The notes below the pieces were generated by a model. The model searched no databases, was not told where the DNA came from, and saw only the letters and a list, made by a program, of their open reading frames with translations. 10,977 nucleotides of DNA from Saccoglossus kowalevskii (lineage: Eukaryota; Hemichordata; Enteropneusta; Harrimaniidae): assembly GCF_000003605.2 (NCBI RefSeq), contig NW_003130263.1, forward strand, positions 1-10,977. Direction: 5' to 3'. Position 1 is the first letter of the stretch; the number at the start of each line of letters is the position of its first letter. Of the stretch, positions 1 to 9,196 are shown one piece after another. A program made the position numbers and the translations under genes.

Positions 1-327
1 CATCGTATTAGTGCACACTGACTAGAAATATTTCTCACATATTCCTGTTAGTACACACTGAGTAGAAATATTGCTCACATATTCCTATATGTGCACACTG
101 AGTAGAAATATTTCTCACATATTCCTATCAGTGCATGAGTAGACATATTTTCCACATATTCCTATTAGTGCACCCTGAGTAGAAATATTTCTCACATATG
201 TCTGTTAGTGCACACTGAGTACAAATATTTCTCACATATTCCTGTTAGTGCACACTGATTATAAATATTTCTCACATATTCCTGTTAGTGCACACTGAGT
301 ACAAATATTTCTCACATAATCCTGTTA

Positions 328-1128
328 GTACACACTGACTAGAAATATTTCTCACATATTCCTGTTAGTGCACACTGACTAGAAATATTTCTCACATATT
401 CCTGTTAGTGCACACTGAGTAGAAATATTTCTCACATATGCCTATTAGTGCACACTGACTAGAAATATTTCTCACATATTCCTATTAGTGCACACTGACT
501 AGAAATATTTCTCACATATTCCTGTTAGTGCACACTGAGTAGAAATGTTGCTCACATTTTTCCCATAAGTGCACACTGAGTAGAAATATTTCTCACATAT
601 TCCTATTAATGCACACTGACTAGAAATATTTCTCACATATTCCTATTAGTGCACACTGACTAGAAATATTTCTCACATATTCCTATTAGTGCACACTGAC
701 TAGAAATATTTCTCACATATTCCTGTTAGTGCACACTGAGTAGAAACATTTCTCACATATTTCTATTAGTGCACACTGACTAGAAATATTTCTCACATAT
801 TCCTATTAGTGCACACTGACTAGAAATATTTCTCACATATTCCTATTAGTGCACACTGATTAGAAATATTTCTCACATATTCCTATTAGTGCACACTGAC
901 TAGAAATATTTCTCACATATTCCTGTTAGTGCACACTGAGTAGAAATATTGCTCACATTTTCTCATAAGTGCACACTGAGTATAAATATTTCTCACATAT
1001 ACCTATCAGTGCACACTGAGTAGACATATTTCTCACATATTCCTATTAGTGCACACTAAGTACAAATATTTCTCACATATTCCTGTTAATGCACGCTGAG
1101 TATAAATATTTCTCACATATTCATGTTA
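328..1128. repeat. Internal duplication of HOR 1, first copy
   Basis: This is a run of units beginning with a GTACAC/GACTAG unit and passing through the 41-bp unit (528), the AAACATTT unit (729), the TTTTCTCATAA unit (929) and the GACATATTT unit (1009), to the GCACGCTGAG unit (1089). The same order returns at 1525-2365, offset by 1197 bp in its first part. No linker lies between the copies. The duplication therefore happened inside one HOR and did not copy a whole HOR. Confidence 0.85.
528..568. repeat. 41-bp landmark unit, copy 1
   Basis: This unit has GAAATGTTGCTCAC and then ATTTTTCCCATAA, giving 41 bp instead of 40. Other members of the class have GAAATATTGC, so the G in ATGTTG is private. 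The extra base accounts for the +1 in the HOR lengths. Confidence 0.93.
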
Positions 1129-1524
1129 GTGCACACTGAGTAGAAATATTGCTCACATATTCCTATAAGTGCACACTGAGTACAAATATTTCTCACATAT
1201 TCCTGTTAGTGCACACTGAGTACAAATATTTCTCACATATTCCTGTTAGTGCACGCTGAGTATAAATATTTCTCACATATTCATATTAGTGCTGAGTAGA
1301 AAATATTGCTCACATATTCCTATAGTGCACACTGAGTACAAATATTTCTCACATATTCCTGTTAGTGCACACTGAGTACAAATATTTCTCACATATTCCT
1401 TTTAGTGCACACTGAGTATAAATATTTCTCACATATTCCTATTAGTACACACTGAGTACAAATATTTCTCACATATTCCTATTAGTGCACACTGAGTATA
1501 AATATTTCTCACATATTCCTATTA

Positions 1525-2365
1525 GTACACACTGACTAGAAATATTTCTCACATATTCCTGTTAGTGCACACTGACTAGAAATATTTCTCACATATTCCT
1601 GTTAGTGCACACTGAGTAGAAATATTTCTCACATATTCCTATTAGTGCACACTGACTAGAAATATTTCTCACATATTCCTATTAGTGCACACTGACTAGA
1701 AATATTTCTCACATATTCCTGTTAGTGCACACTGAGTAGAAATATTGCTCACATTTTTCCCATAAGTGCACACTGATTAGAAATATTTCTCACATATTCC
1801 TATTAATGCACACTGACTAGAAATATTTCTCACATATTCCTATTAGTGCACACTGACTAGAAATATTTCTCACATATTCCTATTAGTGCACACTGACTAG
1901 AAATATTTCTCACATATTCCTGTTAGTGCACACTGAGTAGAAACATTTCTCACATATTCCTATTAGTGCACACTGACTAGAAATATTTCTCACATATTCC
2001 TATTAGTGCACACTGACTAGAAATATTTCTCACATATTCCTATTAGTGCACACTGATTAGAAATATTTCTCACATATTCCTATTAGTGCACACTGACTAG
2101 AAATATTTCTCACATATTCCTGTTAGTGCACACTGAGTAGAAATATTGCTCACATTTTCTCATAAGTGCACACTGAGTATAAATATTTCTCACATATACC
2201 TATCAGTGCACACTGAGTAGACATATTTCTCACATATTCCTATTAGTGCACACTGAGTATAAATATTTCTCACATATTCCTGGTAGAGCACACTAAGTAC
2301 AAATATTTCTCACATATTCCTGTTAATGCACGCTGAGTATAAATATTTCTCACATATTTCTATTA
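1525..2365. repeat. Internal duplication of HOR 1, second copy
   Basis: This is the second copy of 328-1128. It is one unit longer because of an extra GAGTATAAA unit ending CCTGGTA (2246-2285). It differs at scattered sites, for example GATTAG at 1766 against GAGTAG at 569, and GAGCAC at 2286 against GTGCAC at 1049. The copies have therefore had time to diverge or be partly converted. Confidence 0.85.
1725..1765. repeat. 41-bp landmark unit, copy 2
   Basis: This is the second 41-bp unit inside HOR 1, 1197 bp after the first. Its presence, with matching neighbours, marks a large internal duplication. It has TATTGCTCAC followed by ATTTTTCCCATAA. Confidence 0.93.
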
Positions 2366-2445
2366 GTGCACACTGAGTAGAAATATTTTTCACATATTCT
2401 TATTAGTGCACACTGAGTAGAAATAATTCTCACAAATGCCTATCA

Positions 2446-2685
2446 GTGCACACTGATTAGAAATATTTCTCACATATTCCTATTAGTGCACACTGACTAG
2501 AAATATTTCTCACATATTCCTGTTAGTGCACACTGAGTAGAAATATTGCTCACATTTTCTCATAAGTGCACACTGAGTATAAATATTTCTCACATATACC
2601 TATCAGTGCACACTGAGTAGACATATTTCTCACATATTCCTATTAGTGCACACTGAGTATAAATATTTCTCACATATTCCAGGTA
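2446..2685. repeat. 240-bp local duplication (copy of 2046-2285)
   Basis: Six units here repeat those at 2046-2285 with an offset of exactly 400 bp: GATTAG, GACTAG ending CCTGTTA, the TTTTCTCATAA unit, GAGTATAAA ending ACCTATCA, the GACATATTT unit, and GAGTATAAA. The last unit ends CCAGGTA here and CCTGGTA in the earlier copy. This six-unit block is the normal lead-in to the footer in HORs 1 and 5. Confidence 0.85.
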
Positions 2686-3022
2686 GTGCACACTAAGTAC
2701 AAATATTTCTCACAAATTCCTATCAGTGCACACTGAGTAGAAATATTTCTCACATATTCCTGTTAGAGCACACTGAGTAGAAATATTTCTCACAAATTCC
2801 TATCAGTGCACACTGAGTAGGAATATATGTTTGTGCACAGTATTAAACACTTCTGCATGCATTCATGCTCAAGTGGAGTCACTCGATCGATAAGTATATA
2901 CATACCAAGCTGAGTAAAAATATTTCTCACTTATTCCTACTAGTGCACACTGAGTAGAAATATTTCTCACTTATTCCTATTAGTGCACACTGAGTAGGAA
3001 TATTTCTCACATATTCGTATTA
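2686..3022. repeat. Invariant 337-bp core around the linker (first copy)
   Basis: The core consists of three footer units, the linker and three head units. The footer units are 2686 (CTAAGTAC, ending AAATTCCTATCA), 2726, and 2766 (starting GAGCAC). The head units are 2903 (degenerate start TACCAAG, then GAGTAAAAATA), 2943 (with CACTTATTCC) and 2983 (GAGTAGGAATA, ending TTCGTATTA). The same block recurs at 4744-5080, 5281-5617, 7299-7635 and 9437-9773, and its first part at 10815-10977. I noticed only one substitution among these copies (in the unit at 9517). Outside this block the HORs differ freely by whole units, so the core is the constant element of the array. Confidence 0.9.
2806..2902. 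repeat. HOR linker copy 1 (97 bp)
   Basis: This is the only kind of sequence in the window that is not an ordinary 40-bp unit. It can be read as three parts. A 27-bp truncated unit (2806-2832) starts GTGCACACTGAGTAGGAATA. A diverged 40-bp unit (2833-2872) starts GTGCACAG and is still weakly similar to the consensus. A 30-bp stretch (2873-2902) starts GTGGAGTC. It carries three 8-bp perfect palindromes: TGCATGCA (2854-2861), TCGATCGA (2883-2890) and GTATATAC (2894-2901). The 97-bp length shifts the 40-bp phase by 17. By eye it is identical to copies 2 to 5. I see no open reading frame, terminal repeats or target-site duplication, so a mobile insertion is not supported. Confidence 0.93.
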
Positions 3023-3982
3023 GTGCACACTGACTAGAAATATTTCTCACATATTCCTGTTAGTACACACTGAGTAGAAATATTGCTCACATATTCCTAT
3101 ATGTGCACACTGAGTAGAAATATTTCTCACATATTCCTATCAGTGCACACTGAGTAGACATATTTCCCACATATTCCTATTAGAGCACACTGAGTATAAA
3201 TATTTCTCACATATTTCTATTAGTGCTGACTGAGTAGAAATATTTCTCACATATTCCTGTTAGTGCACACTAAGTAGAAATATTTCTCACATATTCCTAA
3301 AAGTGCACACTGAGTAGAAATATTTCTCACATATTCCTATTAGTGAACACTGAGTAGAAATATTTCTCACATATTTCTATTAGTGCACACTGAGTAGAAA
3401 TATTTCTCACATATTCCTATTAGTGCACACTGAGTAGAAATATTTCTCACATATTTATATTAGTGCACACTGAGTATAAATATTTTTCACATATTCCTAT
3501 TAGTGCACACTGAATACAAATATTTCTCACATATTCCTGTTAGTGCACACTGAGTATAAAGATTTCTCACATAATCCTATTAGTGCACACTGATTATAAA
3601 TATTTCTCAAATATTCTTATTAGTGCACACTGATTATAAATATTTCTCAAATATTCTTATTAGTGCACACTGAGGACAAATATTTCTCACATATTCCTAT
3701 TAGTACACACTGAGTATAAATATTTCTCACATATTCCTGTTAGTGCACACTGAGTACAAATATTTCTCACATATTCCTTTTAGTGCACACTGAGTATAAA
3801 TATTTCTCACATATTCCTATTAGTACACACTGACTAGAAATATTTCTCACATATTCCTGTTAGTGCACACTGACTAGAAATATTTCTCACATATTCCTGT
3901 TAGTGCACACTGAGTAGAAATATTTCTCACATATTCCTATTAGTGCACACTGACTAGAAATATTTCTCACATATTCCTGTTA

Positions 3983-4023
3983 GTGCACACTGAGTAGAAA
4001 TATTGCTCACATTTTTCCCATAA
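3983..4023. repeat. 41-bp landmark unit, copy 3
   Basis: This is the single 41-bp unit of HOR 2, with the TTGCTCAC and TTTTTCCCATAA signature. It is preceded by a GACTAG unit ending CCTGTTA and followed by a GATTAG unit ending CCTATTA whose successor begins ATGCAC. Confidence 0.93.
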
Positions 4024-4183
4024 GTGCACACTGATTAGAAATATTTCTCACATATTCCTATTAATGCACACTGACTAGAAATATTTCTCACATATTCCTA
4101 TTAGTGCACACTGACTAGAAATATTTCTCACATATTCCTATTAGTGCACACTGACTAGAAATATTTCTCACATATTCCTGTTA

Positions 4184-4423
4184 GTGCACACTGAGTAGAA
4201 ACATTTCTCACATATTCCTATTAGTGCACACTGACTAGAAATATTTCTCACATATTCCTATTAGTGCACACTGACTAGAAATATTTCTCACATATTCCTG
4301 TTAGTGCACACTGAGTAGAAACATTTCTCACATATTCCTATTAGTGCACACTGACTAGAAATATTTCTCACATATTCCTATTAGTGCACACTGACTAGAA
4401 ATATTTCTCACATATTCCTATTA
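4184..4423. repeat. Tandem 120-bp duplication of the AAACATTT triplet in HOR 2
   Basis: Three units occur twice in succession (4184-4303 and 4304-4423): one with GAAACATTT, then two GACTAG units. The second copy differs at the end of its last unit (CCTATTA against CCTGTTA). HORs 4 (6979-7218) and 5 (8957-9196) have the same doubling. HOR 6 (10615) and both segments of HOR 1 (729, 1926) have a single triplet. Confidence 0.85.
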
Positions 4424-4543
4424 GTGCACACTGACTAGAAATATTTCTCACATATTCCTGTTAGTGCACACTGAGTAGAAATATTGCTCACATTTTCTCA
4501 TAAGTGCACACTGAGTATAAATATTTCTCACATATACCTATCA

Positions 4544-4783
4544 GTGCACACTGAGTAGACATATTTCTCACATATTCCTATTAGTGCACACTGAGTATAA
4601 ATATTTCTCACATATTCCTGGTAGTGCACACTAAGTACAAATATTTCTCACATATACCTATCAGTGCACACTGAGTAGACATATTTCTCACATATTCCTA
4701 TTAGTGCACACTGAGTATAAATATTTCTCACATATTCCTGGTAGTGCACACTAAGTACAAATATTTCTCACAAATTCCTATCA
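4544..4783. repeat. Tandem 120-bp duplication with a chimeric junction unit
   Basis: Three units (GACATATTT type, GAGTATAAA ending CCTGGTA, CTAAGTAC) occur twice, at 4544-4663 and 4664-4783. The middle CTAAGTAC unit at 4624 ends ATACCTATCA, as the GAGTATAAA unit at 4504 does. The normal CTAAGTAC unit at 4744 ends AAATTCCTATCA. The 4624 unit is therefore a chimera that marks the crossover. Confidence 0.88.
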
Positions 4784-4863
4784 GTGCACACTGAGTAGAA
4801 ATATTTCTCACATATTCCTGTTAGAGCACACTGAGTAGAAATATTTCTCACAAATTCCTATCA

Positions 4864-4960
4864 GTGCACACTGAGTAGGAATATATGTTTGTGCACAGTA
4901 TTAAACACTTCTGCATGCATTCATGCTCAAGTGGAGTCACTCGATCGATAAGTATATACA
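4864..4960. repeat. HOR linker copy 2 (97 bp)
   Basis: By eye this copy is identical over its full length to the copy at 2806-2902, including TGCATGCA, TCGATCGA and GTATATAC. It follows the footer unit at 4824 (starting GAGCAC) and precedes the degenerate head unit at 4961 (starting TACCAAG). It lies only 537 bp before the next copy. Confidence 0.93.
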
Positions 4961-5400
4961 TACCAAGCTGAGTAAAAATATTTCTCACTTATTCCTACTA
5001 GTGCACACTGAGTAGAAATATTTCTCACTTATTCCTATTAGTGCACACTGAGTAGGAATATTTCTCACATATTCGTATTAGTGCACACTGACTAGAAATA
5101 TTTCTCACATATTCCTGTTAGTACACACTGAGTAGAAATATTGCTCACATATTCCTATATGTGCACACTGAGTAGAAATATTTCTCACATATTCCTATCA
5201 GTGCACACTGAGTAGACATATTTCCCACATATTCCAATTAGTGCACACTGAGTATAAATATTTCTCACATATTCCTGGTAGTGCACACTAAGTACAAATA
5301 TTTCTCACAAATTCCTATCAGTGCACACTGAGTAGAAATATTTCTCACATATTCCTGTTAGAGCACACTGAGTAGAAATATTTCTCACAAATTCCTATCA
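4864..5400. repeat. Higher-order repeat 3, short 537-bp form
   Basis: The repeat consists of the 97-bp linker plus exactly 11 units of 40 bp. It keeps the seven head units (4961-5240) and the final four units (5241-5400), and lacks the whole middle, including the 41-bp unit. That is about 38 units fewer than its neighbour HOR 2. The seventh unit ends CCAATTA, a variant otherwise seen only in the seventh unit of HOR 4 (5738-5777), so these two heads share a recent origin. The unit at 5241 (GAGTATAAA, ending CCTGGTA) matches the unit just before the footer in HORs 2 and 5, so the deletion junction lies at or near its left half. Confidence 0.93.
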
Positions 5401-5497
5401 GTGCACACTGAGTAGGAATATATGTTTGTGCACAGTATTAAACACTTCTGCATGCATTCATGCTCAAGTGGAGTCACTCGATCGATAAGTATATACA
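5401..5497. repeat. HOR linker copy 3 (97 bp)
   Basis: By eye this copy is identical to the copies at 2806 and 4864. It is flanked by the same footer (5281-5400) and the same degenerate head unit (5498-5537). It ends the short 537-bp higher-order repeat and starts a long one. Confidence 0.93.
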
Positions 5498-6777
5498 TAC
5501 CAAGCTGAGTAAAAATATTTCTCACTTATTCCTACTAGTGCACACTGAGTAGAAATATTTCTCACTTATTCCTATTAGTGCACACTGAGTAGGAATATTT
5601 CTCACATATTCGTATTAGTGCACACTGACTAGAAATATTTCTCACATATTCCTGTTAGTACACACTGAGTAGAAATATTGCTCACATATTCCTATATGTG
5701 CACACTGAGTAGAAATATTTCTCACATATTCCTATCAGTGCACACTGAGTAGACATATTTCCCACATATTCCAATTAGTGCACACTGAGTATAAATATTT
5801 TTCACATATGTCTGTTAGTGCACACTGAGTACAAATATTTCTCACATATTCCTGTTAGTGCACACTGACTAGAAATATTTCTCACATATTCCTGTTAGTG
5901 CACACTGAGTAGAAATATTTCTCACATATTCCTATTAGTGAACACTGAGTAGAAATATTTCTCACATATTTCTATTAGTGCTGACTGAGTAGAAATATTT
6001 CTCACATATTCCTGTTAGTGCACACTAAGTAGAAATATTTCTCACATATTCCTATAAGTGCACACTGAGTAGAAATATTTCTCACATATTCCTATTAGTG
6101 AACACTGAGTAGAAATATTTCTCACATATTTCTATTAGTGCACACTGAGTAGAAATATTTCTCACATATTCCTATTAGTGCATACTGAGTAGAAATATTT
6201 CTCACATATTTATATTAGTGCACACTGAGTATAAATATTTTTCACATATTCCTATTAGTGCACACTGAATACAAATATTTCTCACATATTCCTGTTAGTG
6301 CACACTGAGTATAAAGATTTCTCACATAATCCTATTAGTGCACACTGATTATAAATATTTCTCAAATATTCTTATTAGTGCACACTGATTATAAATATTT
6401 CTCAAATATTCTTATTAGTGCACACTGAGGACAAATATTTCTCACATATTCCTATTAGTACACACTGAGTATAAATATTTCTCACATATTCCTGTTAGTG
6501 CACACTGAGTACAAATATTTCTCACATATTCCTTTTAGTGCACACTGAGTATAAATATTTCTCACATATTCCTATTAGTACACACTGACTAGAAATATTT
6601 CTCACATATTCCTGTTAGTGCACACTGACTAGAAATATTTCTCACATATTCCTGTTAGTGCACACTGAGTAGAAATATTTCTCACATATTCCTATTAGTG
6701 CACACTGACTAGAAATAATTCTCACATATTCCTATTAGTGCACACTGACTAGAAATATTTCTCACATATTCCTGTTA

Positions 6778-6818
6778 GTGCACACTGAGTAGAAATATTG
6801 CTCACATTTTTCCCATAA
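6778..6818. repeat. 41-bp landmark unit, copy 4
   Basis: This is the single 41-bp unit of HOR 4, with the same signature as the others. The following unit (6819) is GAGTAC type, whereas HORs 1 (first copy), 5 and 6 have GAGTAG and HOR 2 has GATTAG at this place. Confidence 0.93.
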
Positions 6819-6978
6819 GTGCACACTGAGTACAAATATTTCTCACATATTCCTATTAATGCACACTGACTAGAAATATTTCTCACATATTCCTATTAGT
6901 GCACACTGACTAGAAATATTTCTCACATATTCCTATTAGTGCACACTGACTAGAAATATTTCTCACATATTCCTGTTA

Positions 6979-7218
6979 GTGCACACTGAGTAGAAACATT
7001 TCTCACATATTCCTATTAGTGCACACTGACTAGAAATATTTCTCACATATTCCTATTAGTGCACACTGACTAGAAATATTTCTCACATATTCCTGTTAGT
7101 GCACACTGAGTAGAAACATTTCTCACATATTCCTATTAGTGCACACTGACTAGAAATATTTCTCACATATTCCTATTAGTGCACACTGACTAGAAATATT
7201 TCTCACATATTCCTATTA
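6979..7218. repeat. Tandem 120-bp duplication of the AAACATTT triplet in HOR 4
   Basis: The same three-unit doubling as in HOR 2 occurs here, with copies at 6979-7098 and 7099-7218, followed by a GATTAG unit at 7219. Sharing between HORs 2, 4 and 5 suggests that the doubling arose before these HORs were copied from each other. Confidence 0.83.
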
Positions 7219-7418
7219 GTGCACACTGATTAGAAATATTTCTCACATATTCCTATTAGTGCACACTGACTAGAAATATTTCTCACATATTCCTGTTAGT
7301 GCACACTAAGTACAAATATTTCTCACAAATTCCTATCAGTGCACACTGAGTAGAAATATTTCTCACATATTCCTGTTAGAGCACACTGAGTAGAAATATT
7401 TCTCACAAATTCCTATCA

Positions 7419-7515
7419 GTGCACACTGAGTAGGAATATATGTTTGTGCACAGTATTAAACACTTCTGCATGCATTCATGCTCAAGTGGAGTCACTCGAT
7501 CGATAAGTATATACA
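7419..7515. repeat. HOR linker copy 4 (97 bp)
   Basis: By eye this copy is identical to the other complete copies. The preceding footer is 7299-7418 and the following degenerate head unit is 7516-7555. The unit before the footer (7259) differs from that in HORs 2, 3 and 5, which shows that the conserved block starts at the footer. Confidence 0.93.
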
Positions 7516-8755
7516 TACCAAGCTGAGTAAAAATATTTCTCACTTATTCCTACTAGTGCACACTGAGTAGAAATATTTCTCACTTATTCCTATTAGTGCA
7601 CACTGAGTAGGAATATTTCTCACATATTCGTATTAGTGCACACTGACTAGAAATATTTCTCATATATTCCTGTTAGTACACACTGAGTAGAAATATTGCT
7701 CACATATTCCTATATGTGCACACTGAGTAGAAATATTTCTCACATTATCCTATCAGTGCGCACTGAGTAGACATATTTCCCACATATTCCTATTAGTGCA
7801 CACTGAGTATAAATATTTCTCACATATGTCTGTTAGTGCACACTGAGTACAAATATTTCTCACATATTCCTGTTAGTGCACACTGACTAGAAATATTTCT
7901 CACATATTCCTGTTAGTGCACACTGAGTAGAAATATTTCTCACATATTCCTATTAGTGAACACTGAGTAGAAATATTTCTCACATATTTCTATTAGTGCT
8001 GAGTGAGTAGAAATATTTCTCACATATTCCTGTTAGTGCACACTAAGTAGAAATATTTCTCACATATTCCTATAAGTGCACACTGAGTAGAAATATTTCT
8101 CACATATTCCTATTAGTGAACACTGAGTAGAAATATTTCTCACATATTTCTATTAGTGCACACTGAGTAGAAATATTTCTCACATATTCCTATCAGTGCA
8201 TACTGAGTAGAAATATTTCTCACATATTTATATTAGTGCACACTGAGTATAAATATTTTTCACATATTCCTATTAGTGCACACTGAATACAAATATTTCT
8301 CACATATTCCTGTTAGTGCACACTGAGTATAAAGATTTCTCACATAATCCTATTAGTGCACACTGATTATAAATATTTCTCAAATATTCTTATTAGTGCA
8401 CACTGATTATAAATATTTCTCAAATATTCTTAATAGTGCACACTGAGGACAAATATTTCTCACATATTCCTATTAGTGCACACTGAATACAAATATTTCT
8501 CACATATTCCTGTCAGTGCACACTGAGTACAAATATTTCTCACATATTCCTTTTAGTGCACACTGAGTATAAATATTTCTCACATATTCCTATTAGTACA
8601 CACTGACTAGAAATATTTCTCACATATTCCTGTTAGTGCACACTGACTAGAAATATTTCTCACATATTCCTATTAGTGCACACTGACTAGAAATATTTCT
8701 CACATATTCCTATTAGTGCACACTGACTAGAAATATTTCTCACATATTCCTGTTA

Positions 8756-8796
8756 GTGCACACTGAGTAGAAATATTGCTCACATTTTTCCCATAA
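8756..8796. repeat. 41-bp landmark unit, copy 5
   Basis: This is the single 41-bp unit of HOR 5, with the same TTGCTCAC and TTTTTCCCATAA signature. It lies 1337 bp from the linker start, one unit closer than in HOR 4. Confidence 0.93.
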
Positions 8797-8956
8797 GTGC
8801 ACACTGAGTAGAAATATTTCTCACATATTCCTATTAATGCACACTGACTAGAAATATTTCTCACATATTCCTATTAGTGCACACTGACTAGAAATATTTC
8901 TCACATATTCCTATTAGTGCACACTGACTAGAAATATTTCTCACATATTCCTGTTA

Positions 8957-9196
8957 GTGCACACTGAGTAGAAACATTTCTCACATATTCCTATTAGTGC
9001 ACACTGACTAGAAAAATTTCTCACATATTCCTATTAGTGCACACTGACTAGAAATATTTCTCACATATTCCGGTTAGTGCACACTGAGTAGAAACATTTC
9101 TCACATATTCCTATTAGTGCACACTGACTAGAAATATTTCTCACATATTCCTATTAGTGCACACTGACTAGAAATATTTCTCACATATTCCTATTA
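8957..9196. repeat. Tandem 120-bp duplication of the AAACATTT triplet in HOR 5
   Basis: The copies are 8957-9076 and 9077-9196. The first carries private changes (GAAAAATTT at 8997 and an ending CCGGTTA before 9077) that are absent from the second and from the other HORs. Confidence 0.83.

Larger units (their letters stand above)
1..2805. repeat. Higher-order repeat 1 (5' end cut by window)
   Basis: This is the remainder of a higher-order repeat whose linker lies upstream of the window. The unit at 11 (GACTAG type), the GTACAC unit at 51 and the unit ending CTATAT before 91 match the fourth, fifth and sixth units of the other HORs in order. About three units and the linker are therefore missing, giving an inferred full length near 3012 bp. 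The block contains two 41-bp units (528 and 1725) where other full HORs have one, because a large segment is duplicated. It also holds the only two shortened units of the window: 131-167 lacks 3 bp near its start, and 1289-1324 is 36 bp. Its last three units (2686-2805) form the standard footer before the linker. Confidence 0.88.
2806..4863. repeat. Higher-order repeat 2, 2058 bp
   Basis: The repeat consists of the 97-bp linker followed by 49 units, one of them 41 bp (3983-4023): 97 + 48x40 + 41 = 2058. Compared with HOR 4 it lacks four units near its start. The unit at 3183 combines the GAGTATAAA left half of the HOR 4 unit at 5778 with the TTTCTATTA end of the unit at 5938, which places the exchange inside that unit. 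It carries two 120-bp duplications of three units each, at 4184-4423 and 4544-4783. It also lacks the GATTAG unit that HORs 1, 4, 5 and 6 have just before the last GACTAG unit. Confidence 0.93.
5401..7418. repeat. Higher-order repeat 4, 2018 bp
   Basis: The repeat consists of the linker plus 48 units, one of 41 bp (6778-6818). It is collinear with HOR 5 over most of its length, sharing the same order of marked units: GTGAACAC (5938, 6098), GTGCTGAC (5978), CTAAGTAG (6018), GAATAC (6258), AAAGATTT (6298), two GATTATAAA units (6338, 6378) and GAGGAC (6418). After the 41-bp unit it has the AAACATTT triplet twice (6979 and 7099). It then passes directly from the GACTAG unit at 7259 to the footer at 7299, lacking four units that HOR 5 keeps (9277-9436). 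HOR 6 shows the same absence. Confidence 0.92.

Noticed and set aside
13-60. TATA-like motifs (GTATAAATA) as promoters
   Set aside because: GTATAAATA occurs in many units as a single-base variant of GTAGAAATA and recurs with the array. No gene or transcript start context supports a promoter.
2806-2902. Linker as a transposable element or its remnant
   Set aside because: It has no terminal inverted repeats, target-site duplication, poly-A tail or coding region. It is too short, and it is always in the same place in the HOR, which fits copying with the HOR rather than independent insertion.
2873-2902. CENP-B box in the linker
   Set aside because: The CG-containing stretch is TCGATCGA, without the TTCG and CGGG ends arranged as in the CENP-B box.
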